The notes under the pieces are model-generated. The model searched no databases. It was not told where the DNA came from and worked only from the letters and a program-made list of their open reading frames with translations. DNA of 64,000 nucleotides. Source: DATHRK01 sp035465395 (GTDB lineage Bacteria > Gemmatimonadota > Gemmatimonadetes > Longimicrobiales > RSA9). The stretch covers positions 1 through 64,000 of the forward strand of contig DATHRK010000026.1 in assembly GCA_035465395.1 (NCBI GenBank), written 5' to 3'. This document shows, in pieces, positions 24,338-35,047 of the stretch. A program made the position numbers and the translations under genes. Numbering within the stretch: the stretch's first letter is position 1; every line of letters begins with the position of its first letter.

Positions 24338-25914
24338 GCGAGCCAGCTCCGGACGAGGCCGCGCCCGACACCGCCGCGGCGGAGGCCGACGCGACGGAGG
24401 CCGACGCGGGCGCGAGCCGGGCCAGCCCCGCACCCCCCTCGGAGATGGAGATCGCGAGCGAGCTCGCGCACGCCTTCCTCACCGCCTCGAACCCGCTGGA
24501 AGTCTATCGCCTGGCCCTCTCCCGCGTGACGCCTCTGGTCGGCGCCCAGTTCAGCTCGGTGTTCCTGCGCGATCCAGCGGACCGCGATCTTCTGAAGCTC
24601 TCCTGCGCCCACAACTGGCCGCAGTCCGCGGCCATGTTCCTGGGGCAGCTGCGGGTACGGGTCGGCCGCGGTCCGACCGGCAAGGCGGTGGCCGAGCTCG
24701 GCGCCGTCGAGGTGCCCGACGTGTTCGCCGACCCGGCGCTGCGAGAGTGGTGGGAGCCGGCGCGGGAGCTGGGGTTCACGTCGATGATCTGTCTGCCCCT
24801 GGAGGTCGGCGGCGCGGCCGAGGGTGCGCTCAGCTTCTATTTCGCCGAGGCCCACGAGTTCAATGCGGACGAGCGCAGGCTGCTGTCGCTGATCGCGACA
24901 CAGCTCGCCGCCACCGCCGAGAAGGCGCACCTGATCGAGGACCTCCGCTCGGCCAACCGGGCCCTGCGGCACCAGAACGAGGAGCTCGGCCGCAAGGTCC
25001 GGGACGCCAACACCTCCCGGCAGCTCAAGAACGAGTTCCTGGCCAACATCAGCCACGAGCTCCGCACCCCGCTGACGGCGATCCTCGGCTACACGTACCT
25101 GCTGAAGTCGGCCAGCGCCGGCGAGATGAACGAGAAGCAGCTCGCCGCGGTCGGCAAGATCGACCGCTCGGCCGGCATCCTGCTGCGCCTGATCGGCGAT
25201 CTGTTGGAGCTGTCCCAGCTCAAGCTCGGGCGCGTGCCGGTGAATCTCCGGGTAGTCGACGCCGGCGACATCGCGCGCAAAGCGCTGGAGGCCGTAGAGG
25301 CTGACGACCAGGCGGTGCCGTTCCGGTACGAGCACCCCGAGGGCCCGCTTCCCCTGCAGACCGACGGGGACAAGGCGCAGAAGGTGCTGGAGAACCTCCT
25401 CTCCAACGCCTTCAAGTTCACCCTCGATGGGTCGGTCACCCTCACGCTGCGCGTCACCGAGGACCGCGCTGCCGCTTTGGGAGGCGGGGCTGAAGCCGAT
25501 ATCCGGCCGGCTCCTTCGCGTTGGGTGGAATGGGAAGTCGCCGACACCGGGATCGGCATCCCGCCGGAGAAGCTGAACACGATCTTCGATGAATTCCGCC
25601 AGGTCGATGGCAGCTCCACGCGGCTCTACGGTGGGACCGGCCTGGGACTGGCTCTGTGCTTGCGGATAGCCCGCCTGCTGAACGGCGAAGTGACCGTCGA
25701 TAGCCAGCAGGGTGAGGGCTCCCGTTTCACCCTCCGGCTGCCGATCGAGGGCTCGCCGCTCCCGTATCGGGATGCGGTCGACCCTCCTCCGGGCATCCCG
25801 ACCCGAGAGACGAGCGGCCCGGGATCCGGGCTCGCGCAGCCGGCGGTAGCGAACGCGCCGTCGGTCCCGCCGCCGGGGCCGCCCGGGTCGCGCGAAATGA
25901 GGGCGCAGGAGTAG
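24334..25914 (+). CDS. GAF-domain sensor histidine kinase
   Basis: 526 residues, no membrane segment, so cytoplasmic. An acidic Ala-rich tail precedes a GAF domain (about 40-195) containing VGRGPTGKAVAELGAVEVPD and SMICLPLEVGG. A coiled coil (200-232) leads to the HisKA domain with H241 (NISHELRTPLTAILGYTYLL). The ATPase domain follows, with N-box NLLSNAFKF, VADTGIGIPPEKL, FDEFRQVDGSSTRLYGGTGL and a proline-rich tail. All kinase boxes are intact. It lies directly after the helicase-like gene and has no response regulator beside it, so its partner is elsewhere. The GAF ligand is unknown. Confidence 0.9.
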   Translation: MSEPAPDEAAPDTAAAEADATEADAGASRASPAPPSEMEIASELAHAFLTASNPLEVYRLALSRVTPLVGAQFSSVFLRDPADRDLLKLSCAHNWPQSAAMFLGQLRVRVGRGPTGKAVAELGAVEVPDVFADPALREWWEPARELGFTSMICLPLEVGGAAEGALSFYFAEAHEFNADERRLLSLIATQLAATAEKAHLIEDLRSANRALRHQNEELGRKVRDANTSRQLKNEFLANISHELRTPLTAILGYTYLLKSASAGEMNEKQLAAVGKIDRSAGILLRLIGDLLELSQLKLGRVPVNLRVVDAGDIARKALEAVEADDQAVPFRYEHPEGPLPLQTDGDKAQKVLENLLSNAFKFTLDGSVTLTLRVTEDRAAALGGGAEADIRPAPSRWVEWEVADTGIGIPPEKLNTIFDEFRQVDGSSTRLYGGTGLGLALCLRIARLLNGEVTVDSQQGEGSRFTLRLPIEGSPLPYRDAVDPPPGIPTRETSGPGSGLAQPAVANAPSVPPPGPPGSREMRAQE

Positions 25915-25956
25915 GTTGGGCGGTCGCTCACTGTAACGAACTCAACCCCCGAGGCC

Positions 25957-27697
<1,741 letters not shown>

Positions 27698-27711
<14 letters not shown>

Positions 27712-29083
27712 TCCGAGGTGGGTGCTGCCGGCGCTCGTGATGGCGAGCGTGGCGTGCAGCGATCCGGTCCGTCCGACTCCCGCCGAGCCGGGCATGGACG
27801 TCATCATCGATTCCGATCCCTCGGGCGCCGACGTCGTGCTCGACGGCATCGCCACGGGGCAGACCACGCCCGCGACCCTCAGCGGCCTCACCGCGACGTC
27901 CCACACGGCGCTCCTGTCGGCGGACTCCAACGGGGTGCGCTACGAGGTGAGCGTGAGCTTCGTGCCGTCGACCGATTCGGTCACTTCCTTCACGGCGCCG
28001 CTGGGCTTCCGCTGCTTCGGCTCGCCGTGCGGCGGGACCGAGCACACGGCCGGCGACCTCCGCTTCTTCACGCGGCCGAACGGCTCCCTCCTCTACGCCG
28101 GGGGGAATCAGGAGCTGTTCTGGCCCGCGTCGAGCACGCAGAATTTCTACGTCGCTGCGGGCATGCCGATGTTCGTCGGGATCGACTCCCGCGGCGACAC
28201 CGCGGCGATCGGCCAGTACGACGGCACCATGCTGTACGGCCGCCCGGCGAGGGAGATCGAGGAGGCCCCCTTCGCGCTGCGCCAGTCGGCCTGGTACCTG
28301 CCGCCGGCCGCGGTCGCGTCGATGAACGTGAGCCGGGGTATCCGCGGCATCGAGGTCGACGAGGAGGTGATCGGCGGCCCGGAGGCCCCCGACGCTCTCC
28401 TCCTCCGCCTGACGTTCACCAACGTCACGGACCAGCCGGCCTACGTGCTGGCGGACCCGTTGGCGACCGGCAGCATCAGCTACTCCGACGTATGGATCGG
28501 ATTCGCGCTGGACGCCGACGTGGGGGTGTCCGAGGACGACCTCGTCGGCTACGACGCCGACCCCTCGCGCCGGATGGCCTACATCTACGACTCCGATTTC
28601 TCCGAGGCCTCGTTCTCCCCGGATTGGAGCGCACGCCCCGGGCTGATCGGCATCCGCGTCGCCGAGGCTCCCGCCGGCACGAGCGTGCGGATGAACGCGT
28701 GGCCACGGGTCCTCGACTGGAAGGCGAACGCCCTGCGGGCGCTGGAGGTCGGCGGGTTGGGGTTCGCCGCGGAGCCGTCGGGCTTCGCGTGGGTCACCGC
28801 GAGCGGCGCGCGGGACGTGCATCCGGACCCGGCGATCGGCATCCAGCCCACCGCCGTCGACGACTACCGGATCGTGGTGTCGGCGGGCCCGCTGTCCCTC
28901 GCGCCGGGGGAATCGGCGTCGGTGGCGGTGCTGCTGGCGATCGCCGAGCCCACGCCGGGCACGTTCGTCTCCGGGACGCCGGTGGCGCCGGGCGACCCCG
29001 CCGACACGGGACGGCCGCTGTTCGCCATCGCGGCGGGCCTGAGGGACGCCTTCGTGGCGGCGGAGGCGTTGCTGACGCGCTGA
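27698..29083 (+). CDS. Secreted lipoprotein with PEGA domain
   Basis: 461 residues. The signal peptide ends in a lipobox (LVMASVAC). A PEGA-type beta domain follows (MDVIIDSDPSGADVVLDGIA then TGQTTPATLSGL), common in surface proteins. The remainder is a large beta-rich region that contains MAYIYDSDFSEASFSPDW and two cysteines near residue 110 (RCFGSPCGG). The function of the large domain is unknown. It overlaps the transporter gene and is probably cotranscribed. Confidence 0.75.
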
Positions 29084-29183
29084 GGCCGGATCTCCGCGGG
29101 TCGGGCGCCTCGTCTCGGCGCCCCGCGGGGCCGCGCTTCGTCGCGACCCGCCGCGGATCGGCGCAGCGGACTCGACGCGCGCC

Positions 29184-29723
29184 TCAGCGCATGCGGCGCT
29201 TGAGCTCCTCCAGGCGCTCTTCCGCAGCGCGCTCCCTGCGCTCGTCCTCGAGCCGGCCGAAGTCGGCCGCGTCCGGATCGGGACCCGCACCCACCCCCGT
29301 GGGCGCTGCGTCGCCGAGGCTGTCGGGACGCTCCCGCACCTCCAGGAGCGCGGCCTCCATCTCCTCGACGTCGCGGCCCAGCAGCGACTCCTCCTGCTCG
29401 ATCAGGTCCACCCGGCGGGCCAGGATGTCGGCGCGTTCGCGGTGGCGCGCCGCGTAGCGGCCGGCGATCTCGGCCGTCTCCTCGTCCTCGATCTCGCGGG
29501 CCATGCGCTCCCGCCGCAGGCAGATCTCCTCCTGCTCGCGCTCGTGCGCGCGCCGGTTCCGGTAGCGAACGCGTTCGTCCGCCAGGCGTCGCAATTCCCC
29601 GCGGGCCGAGGCCAGCTCGCGCTGCATGACGCGGATCTGGGGGTGGCCGTCGCCGCCCTCCTGGAGCTCGTCCCAGAAGTTCTGCACCGCCTGCCGCCAG
29701 GCGGAGCGCAGGTCGTCGAACAT
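29184..29723 (-). CDS. Coiled-coil protein, unknown function
   Basis: 179 residues from ATG 29723, rich in E, R, A and Q. It contains heptad patterns (RVMQRELASARGELRRLADE, ALLEVRERPDSLGD, EDERRERAAEERLEELKRRM). No membrane segment and no family. It follows the topoisomerase IB gene on the same strand with a 53-base gap. A TACCGT element (29735-29730, minus strand) six bases before the ATG, with no ribosome site, suggests its own leaderless promoter. Confidence 0.65.
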   Translation of the reverse strand: MFDDLRSAWRQAVQNFWDELQEGGDGHPQIRVMQRELASARGELRRLADERVRYRNRRAHEREQEEICLRRERMAREIEDEETAEIAGRYAARHRERADILARRVDLIEQEESLLGRDVEEMEAALLEVRERPDSLGDAAPTGVGAGPDPDAADFGRLEDERRERAAEERLEELKRRMR

Positions 29724-29729
29724 GCGCCT

Positions 29730-29735
29730 ACGGTA
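29730..29735 (-). promoter_or_regulatory. Probable -10 element for a leaderless transcript
   Basis: On the minus strand TACCGT ends six bases before the ATG of the coiled-coil gene (29723) and no Shine-Dalgarno sequence intervenes. Confidence 0.35.
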
Positions 29736-29776
29736 TCGCCGCCCGCGGGAAGGAACAACGCGCCCGGCGCGGGGCT

Positions 29777-30784
29777 TCAGCCGTGCCGTTCCAGAAAGCG
29801 CAGGAGCGCTCCCTCCTCCGGGTAGCACGTGACCGGCTCCTCGGCGGGGATTTCGCGGGGCTCCCGCCGCATGAGCTTCTCCATCGTCCGCCCGTGCTCC
29901 TCGTACTGCTGCAGGACGGCGGGGTGGATGTAGGAGGAACGGGTGACCGCAGGGGTGTTGCCCAGCTCGCTGGCCACCAGGCGGCAGCAGAGCACGACGT
30001 TGGAGGTCGCCTCCGTGGGCTTCGACGCCGGGCCCAGGTCCGCCAGGATGGTGGCGGCCCGGGCGGTCGCGCCGAGGGTGCGGAAGTCCTTCGCGGAGAA
30101 GCCCTCGCCGAGGATGTCGCGGAGGTAGCGGTTCACCCCTGCCGCGGTGACGCGCTGCACGGAGCGGTCGGACGCGCGGTACTGGAACAGGCGGTCGCCC
30201 GGCAGCCGGCGTATCGATCGGATGATCTCCACCAGAGGCGTGTCGGCGACGATGCGGAACTGCCGCTTCGAGCCCTTGCCGATGTAGCTGAATACCAGGT
30301 CGTTTCCGCGCACCGTCAGGTGCTTCTTGCGCAGCGTGGCGATGCCGAAGGTGCCGTTGCGCTCGGCGTAGCGTTCGCCGCCCACCCGGAAGAAGCCCCG
30401 GCTCATCAGCCGCACCACCGTGGCCATCACCTGGTCGCGCCCCGCCCCACGCTTGGCGAGGTGCGCGTTGGTGCGCGCCCGCATCGTGGGGAGCGACCGG
30501 AGCAGTCGCACGGTGCGCGCCCACTTCCGCCGCTCCCGCTCGCCGACGTGGTCGTCGCTGTAGATGTACTGGCGGCGGCCCGCGTCGTCGGTGCCCCACG
30601 CCTGGATGGGCCGGGCGGCGTCGGGGGAGATGTGGACGTCGCGCCAGCCCGGCGGGATGGCCATGTCGGCGATGCGGGCCAGCCCGCCCACCGAGCGCAG
30701 CTCGCCGCCGTCGACCTTCAGGTACCGGAAGCCGTCGCCCTCGGCGGGAACGCGCGTCCACCACGTGTGATCCTGGACGTCCAT
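29777..30784 (-). CDS. DNA topoisomerase IB (poxvirus type)
   Basis: 335 residues. It relaxes supercoils by a transient 3'-phosphotyrosine nick. The N-terminal domain has FRYLKVDGGELRSVGGLARI and IPPGWRDVHISPDAARPIQA. The catalytic domain has VRLMSRGFFRVGGERYAERN, TLRKKHL, SYIGKGSKRQF, AKDFRTLGATARAATILADL and the tyrosine in SSYIHPAVLQQY. The active-site R, K, R, H/K and Y set appears intact. Bacterial members occur in scattered lineages. Start ATG 30784 is supported by the usual N-terminal length; the frame runs on upstream as the antisense of copA and is not coding there. Confidence 0.93.
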   Translation of the reverse strand: MDVQDHTWWTRVPAEGDGFRYLKVDGGELRSVGGLARIADMAIPPGWRDVHISPDAARPIQAWGTDDAGRRQYIYSDDHVGERERRKWARTVRLLRSLPTMRARTNAHLAKRGAGRDQVMATVVRLMSRGFFRVGGERYAERNGTFGIATLRKKHLTVRGNDLVFSYIGKGSKRQFRIVADTPLVEIIRSIRRLPGDRLFQYRASDRSVQRVTAAGVNRYLRDILGEGFSAKDFRTLGATARAATILADLGPASKPTEATSNVVLCCRLVASELGNTPAVTRSSYIHPAVLQQYEEHGRTMEKLMRREPREIPAEEPVTCYPEEGALLRFLERHG

Positions 30785-30850
30785 GGACGCGCGATGTCCA
30801 GCAAGGGCCGGGCCGCGCCCGCCGACCCCGGGCGCCGGCCCTCCGACCCG

Positions 30851-30877
30851 TTGACATACCCCCAGGGGGTATATAAC
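30851..30877 (+). promoter_or_regulatory. Copper-responsive promoter with CsoR operator
   Basis: TTGACA (30851-30856) overlaps the palindrome TACCCCCAGGGGGTA (30857-30871). A -10-like TATAAC follows at 30872-30877. The G/C-tract inverted repeat flanked by TA is the recognised form of CsoR operators. It lies between the promoter elements, so bound apo-CsoR would block RNA polymerase, and copper would release it. It serves the csoR-copA-copZ operon. Confidence 0.8.
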
Positions 30878-30903
30878 ATCCACGGCATCGACCCCCTCCC
30901 GGG

Positions 30904-31284
30904 GTGGCCGTGAAGACCAGTTCCCACGGCCACGGATCGCCTGAGAGCGCGAGTGGAGGGGCAACCGGGCACGACGGAGGACCGGTGGATCAGCGACATG
31001 CGGTGGCGGTGGACCCGGACGTAAGGGATCGCGCGATACGGCGCCTGAGGCGCGTGGAGGGTCAGGTGCGCGGCCTGCAGCAGATGGTGGAGGACGGGCG
31101 CTACTGCGCGGACATCCTGGTGCAGGTCTCCGCCGCCCACGAGGCGTTGCGAGGCGTCGGCAAGCTGTTGATGGCGAACCACCTTCGGCACTGCGTGACG
31201 CACGCGCTGCGCGGCGACGACGAGGCGGAGGCCGAGCGCACGTACGCGGAGGTGCTGGACCTGATGTATCGCCATGCCCGCTGA
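30904..31284 (+). CDS. csoR: Copper-sensing transcriptional repressor CsoR
   Basis: 126 residues from GTG 30904 (GTG 30910 is also possible). The Cu(I) ligands C68, H93 and C97 keep exactly the spacing of the CsoR C-H-C set (25 and 4). The fold is all-helical: DRAIRRLRRVEGQVRGLQQM and EDGRYCADILVQVSAAHEAL. The poorly conserved 35-residue N-terminal tail contains three histidines. Copper binding lowers DNA affinity and releases the operator at 30857-30871. It overlaps copA by 11 bases. Confidence 0.92.
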   Translation: MAVKTSSHGHGSPESASGGATGHDGGPVDQRHAVAVDPDVRDRAIRRLRRVEGQVRGLQQMVEDGRYCADILVQVSAAHEALRGVGKLLMANHLRHCVTHALRGDDEAEAERTYAEVLDLMYRHAR

Positions 31285-33775
31285 CACGCAGTTGTCCGTC
31301 CCCGTGACGGGCATGACCTGCGCCGCGTGCGCGGCGCGCATCCAGAGCGGTCTCGAGCGGACCGAGGGCGTGGAGAGCGCGGCGGTCAACTTCGGCGCCG
31401 AGCGGGCGCGCGTCCGGCTCCGCGACGGGGCGGGGCCCGCCGACATCGTCGCCGCGGTGCGGGGCCTCGGCTACGACGTCGCGACCTCGCTCACGCGCAT
31501 CCACATCGAGGACCTGGAATCGGCCCACACCGCCGCGCCGCTCGAGGCGGCGCTGCGCGCGGTGCCCGGCGTGATCCGCGCCGACGTGGACCTCACCCGG
31601 GAGATCGCCTCGGTGAGCTCCATCGCGGGGACGGTCGACCCGCGGGCGCTGGCGGAGGCCGTGCGGTCGGCGGGCTACGCGGTGGCCGACCTGGACGCCG
31701 AGGACGCGGCGGCGGCGGAGGCCGCGCGCCGGGACGATCTCGTCCGCCGCCTGCGCCGGCGCTTCGCGTTCGCCGCGGTGGTGGCCGCGTCGTCGATGCT
31801 GCTGTCCATGCCCCTGATGCTGGAGGCCGGCGCGGCGGCCCGGGCGGGCGTCGCCCACCGGCTCATGATGCCCATCGCGCACGCCGTGCGGCGGATCATG
31901 CCCGGGCTCTTCACCGTCGACCCCGATGTCCTGCGCTGGACCCTGCTCATCCTGACCGCCGCCGTGATGGCGTGGGCGGGACGGCAGTTCTACCGGGGCG
32001 CCTGGAGCGGCCTGCTGCACCGCTCGGCGGACATGAACACGCTGATCGCCGTGGGCACGGGGGCGGCGTTCGTGCTCAGCGCGGCGGCCACCGTGGCGCC
32101 GGGCTGGTTCGTCGCCTCCGGGATCGCGCCGGACGTCTACTTCGAGGCGGTCTCGACGATCATCGCCCTCGTACTGCTGGGAAAGCTCCTGGAAGCCCGC
32201 GCCAAGGGACGCACGTCGCGCGCGATCCGCGATCTGATCGACCTGCAGCCGCGGGACGCCATACGCCTGGCGGACGGGACCGAGCAGCGCGTGCCGGTCG
32301 ACGAGCTGGAGGTCGGCGACGTCGTGCTGGTGCGGCCGGGCGCACGCGTCCCCGTCGATGGGACGGTCGTCGACGGCGAGAGCGCGGTCGATCAGGCCAC
32401 CTTCACGGGCGAGCCGGTCCCGGTGCCGAGGGTGGCCGGAGACGAGGTTCTCGGCGGCAGCATCAACGGCGAGGGCCTGCTGACCGTGCGCGCCGACCGC
32501 GTAGGCGCGGCGACCGCACTGGCCCAGGTCGTCACGCTGGTCGAGCAGGCGCAGGGCGCGCGGCCGCACATCCAGCGCGTCGCCGATCGCGTGGCCGGGA
32601 TCTTCGTCCCGGTCGTCGTCGTCATCGCGGCCGTCTCCTTCGCCGTGTGGCTCGCGCTCGGACCCGAGCCCCGGCTGCCGTTCGCGGTCGTGGCGTTCGT
32701 GACCGTGCTGATCATCGCGTGCCCCTGCGCGCTCGGGCTGGCCACCCCCACCGCGGTCATGGTCGCCACGGGCCGCGCGGCGTCGAGGGGACTGCTCTTC
32801 CGGGGCGGGGACGCGCTCGAGCGAGCGGCCGACGTCACCCGCGTCGCGCTGGACAAGACCGGCACGCTCACCGAGGGACGGCCGCGGGTGGTGGGCGTCC
32901 GCACCGCGGGTACGACGGAGGACGCGCTGCTGCGCGCCGCGGCGTCGGCCGAGCGGGGATCGGCCCACCCCCTCGCCGAGGCGATCGTCGCCGAGGCGCG
33001 CGGCCGCGAGCTGGAGCTCGCGGAGCCCCGGGACTTCCGCTCCTACGGGGGCCGAGGCGTCGCGGCGAGCGTCGATGGAGACGCGGTCACGGTGGGGAGC
33101 CGGGCCTTCCTGGAAGGCCGCGACATCCGCCTCGACGCCGACGTCGCCGAGGGCGAGGCCGCCGGGATCGCCACCCAGGTGCACGTCGCGGTGGAGGGCC
33201 GGTACGCCGGCACGATCGAGATCGCGGACCGCCTCAAGCCGGGGGCGAAGGACGCCGTGTCGGCGCTGCGGCGACGCGGCATCGAGGTCCTGCTGGTGAC
33301 GGGCGACGCGGAGGCTCCGGCCCGCGACGTCGCCGGGAAGGTGGGCATCGAGGACGTGCGCGCGGGGGTGATGCCGGCCGACAAGCTGGCTGTGATCGAA
33401 GAACTGCAGCGCGCCGGCCACGTCGTCGCCATGGTGGGCGACGGCGTCAACGACGCGCCGGCGCTCGCCAGGGCGGACGTGGGGATCGCCATTGGCACCG
33501 GCGCCGACGTGGCCCTGGAGGCGTCCGACGTGACGCTCGTGGGCGGGCACCCGGCCGGCGTCGCGGCGGCCCTCGGGATCGCGCGGCGAGCGCGCCGGGT
33601 GATCCGGCAGAACCTGTTCTGGGCGTTCGTCTATAACGCGATCGGCATACCGGTGGCAGCCGGCGTGCTGTACCCCGTCTGGGGCGTCCTGCTGTCGCCC
33701 GCGCTGGCGAGCGCCGCGATGGCGTTCAGCTCGGTGAGTGTGGTCACCAACAGCCTGCGCCTCGCGCGCTCTTGA
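31274..33775 (+). CDS. copA: Cu(I)-exporting P1B-type ATPase CopA
   Basis: 833 residues. The first metal-binding domain has GMTCAACA (C16, C19). A second HMA-like domain (about 75-145) lacks the CxxC pair (IEDLESAHT at the site), so it should not bind copper. Membrane helices are followed by TFTGEP (actuator), CPC (C483, C485), DKTGT (D527), HP (SAHPLAEA) and GDGVNDAP (722-729). The late helices carry YNAIGIP and MAFSSVSVV, as in Cu+ pumps. It exports Cu(I) from the cytoplasm using ATP. Translation probably couples to csoR through the overlap. Confidence 0.94.
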   Translation: MPADTQLSVPVTGMTCAACAARIQSGLERTEGVESAAVNFGAERARVRLRDGAGPADIVAAVRGLGYDVATSLTRIHIEDLESAHTAAPLEAALRAVPGVIRADVDLTREIASVSSIAGTVDPRALAEAVRSAGYAVADLDAEDAAAAEAARRDDLVRRLRRRFAFAAVVAASSMLLSMPLMLEAGAAARAGVAHRLMMPIAHAVRRIMPGLFTVDPDVLRWTLLILTAAVMAWAGRQFYRGAWSGLLHRSADMNTLIAVGTGAAFVLSAAATVAPGWFVASGIAPDVYFEAVSTIIALVLLGKLLEARAKGRTSRAIRDLIDLQPRDAIRLADGTEQRVPVDELEVGDVVLVRPGARVPVDGTVVDGESAVDQATFTGEPVPVPRVAGDEVLGGSINGEGLLTVRADRVGAATALAQVVTLVEQAQGARPHIQRVADRVAGIFVPVVVVIAAVSFAVWLALGPEPRLPFAVVAFVTVLIIACPCALGLATPTAVMVATGRAASRGLLFRGGDALERAADVTRVALDKTGTLTEGRPRVVGVRTAGTTEDALLRAAASAERGSAHPLAEAIVAEARGRELELAEPRDFRSYGGRGVAASVDGDAVTVGSRAFLEGRDIRLDADVAEGEAAGIATQVHVAVEGRYAGTIEIADRLKPGAKDAVSALRRRGIEVLLVTGDAEAPARDVAGKVGIEDVRAGVMPADKLAVIEELQRAGHVVAMVGDGVNDAPALARADVGIAIGTGADVALEASDVTLVGGHPAGVAAALGIARRARRVIRQNLFWAFVYNAIGIPVAAGVLYPVWGVLLSPALASAAMAFSSVSVVTNSLRLARS

Positions 33776-33789
33776 ACCCGGGAGAGATC

Positions 33790-34002
33790 ATGGAGTCTAC
33801 GACGCTGACGATCGATGGGATGAGCTGCGCCCACTGCGAGCACGCGGTCACCGCCGCGCTCCGGGCCGTACCGGGCGTGGTCGACGCCCACGTGGAGCTA
33901 CGAACGGGCCGTGCAAAGGTCGAACACGAAGGGGCCGATCCGGCGGCCCTCGAGAAAGCCGTGTCGGAGGCCGGCTATTCCGGCCGGTGTGCGGTGCCCT
34001 GA
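33790..34002 (+). CDS. copZ: Copper chaperone, HMA domain (CopZ-like)
   Basis: 70 residues from ATG 33790 with GGGAGAG upstream. It is a single HMA domain with GMSCAHCEHAV (MxCxxC). It would carry Cu(I) in the cytoplasm and deliver it to CopA. Its place, 14 bases after copA, completes a csoR-copA-copZ operon. Its own sequence cannot distinguish it from a mercury-type domain; the context decides. Confidence 0.88.
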   Translation: MESTTLTIDGMSCAHCEHAVTAALRAVPGVVDAHVELRTGRAKVEHEGADPAALEKAVSEAGYSGRCAVP

Positions 34003-34048
34003 GGCTGGACGCGCGCGGCACCCCGTCCCGGCCGCCGAGCCCGAGGGC

Positions 34049-35047
34049 TCAGCCCACGCCGGGGTACACGTAGGCGTCGACGATCTCGGCCAGGGAGGCG
34101 GCGGAGGGCTGGAGCTCCGCACCGATGCCGGGTCGCGTCGCGATGCCGATGTCCACCCGTCCCGGATCCCGCGCGTCGCGAAGCGGAACGAACCGAACCT
34201 CGCCGGACCACGTCCGGCGGGCGTCGTCGAAGAGCGACGTGCCGTCGAACGACACCACCCCGGTCGAGCCCGCCGTCCCGGGCGCGCCGTCGACCAGGAC
34301 GGCGTAGAGCTGGCGCCCGTAGCGCTCCCGCAGGAGCGCCGCCAAGGGCGTGGGCGCGTGGGCGCCGCCGCCGCTGCCCCCCGCCCGGGCGCGAACCTCC
34401 CGCAGCGCGTCGAGCCCGTCGACGATGAGCAGCAGGCGCGCGTTGGGCTCGCGGGCCAGCACCCCCTCGCTCAGAACCGACAGAGCGTATTCGGAGCGCC
34501 CGGCCCAGCGGACGACTGCGTTCGCCGGAGACGCCGCGGCCGCGGGAGGCCAGTCCGGAGGGTCGAGCGCGATCACCCGAAGGGCCCGGTCGACGCCCAA
34601 CTCGTCGTTGATCGCGCGCACGGCTCGCAGAAGTTCCCGGAGCCCGGTGGGGCTCGACGCGGCCTCGGGTAGAAGGGTCGGGTCTTCGATCGCCCCCGTC
34701 AGATAGCGGTCGATGGCGGACTGCGCCTCCGCGGGCGCCCATACCCCGACCGCGTCGAGGCCCGGACCGAGCGCGAGCGAATCCAGCGCCTGGATAGCCA
34801 CGCGCGTCCCCGCGCGCGTGCCCACGTGGACCCCGAGGACGATGATGCGCCGGGTCTGGGCAACCTCTCGAAGCCCGGGGCCGAGGGACCGCGCCAGCGG
34901 CGCCATGCGATCGACGGGGCTCTCCCGTTCGGGCTCGACCCGCCCCACCAGCACGAGCGCGCCGATCAGCGCGGCCAGGATCAGGAAGCCCAGCGCGCCG
35001 GCGACGCGCCCCTTCGGGCGACGCCGGACGTGGGCGCCGTACTTCAA
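34049..35047 (-). CDS. Membrane-anchored protein, possibly EreA/ChaN-like
   Basis: 332 residues. One N-terminal membrane segment (ALGFLILAALIGALVLVG) anchors an exported domain. The order of features (RRIIVLGVHVGTRAG near the start, then a helical region with AIDRYLTG and ELLRAVRAINDELG) faintly recalls the erythromycin-esterase/ChaN fold, but the key GExHG motif is not conserved. Activity is unknown. It overlaps the msrB stop by ATGA, so the pair is coupled; a role in the stress or repair of exported proteins is conjecture. Confidence 0.55.
   Translation of the reverse strand: MKYGAHVRRRPKGRVAGALGFLILAALIGALVLVGRVEPERESPVDRMAPLARSLGPGLREVAQTRRIIVLGVHVGTRAGTRVAIQALDSLALGPGLDAVGVWAPAEAQSAIDRYLTGAIEDPTLLPEAASSPTGLRELLRAVRAINDELGVDRALRVIALDPPDWPPAAAASPANAVVRWAGRSEYALSVLSEGVLAREPNARLLLIVDGLDALREVRARAGGSGGGAHAPTPLAALLRERYGRQLYAVLVDGAPGTAGSTGVVSFDGTSLFDDARRTWSGEVRFVPLRDARDPGRVDIGIATRPGIGAELQPSAASLAEIVDAYVYPGVG

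Noticed and set aside
30785..33550. Upstream extension of the topoisomerase IB frame across the csoR-copA region
   Set aside because: The extension is the antisense of copA and csoR with no recognisable protein features; the enzyme begins at 30784.
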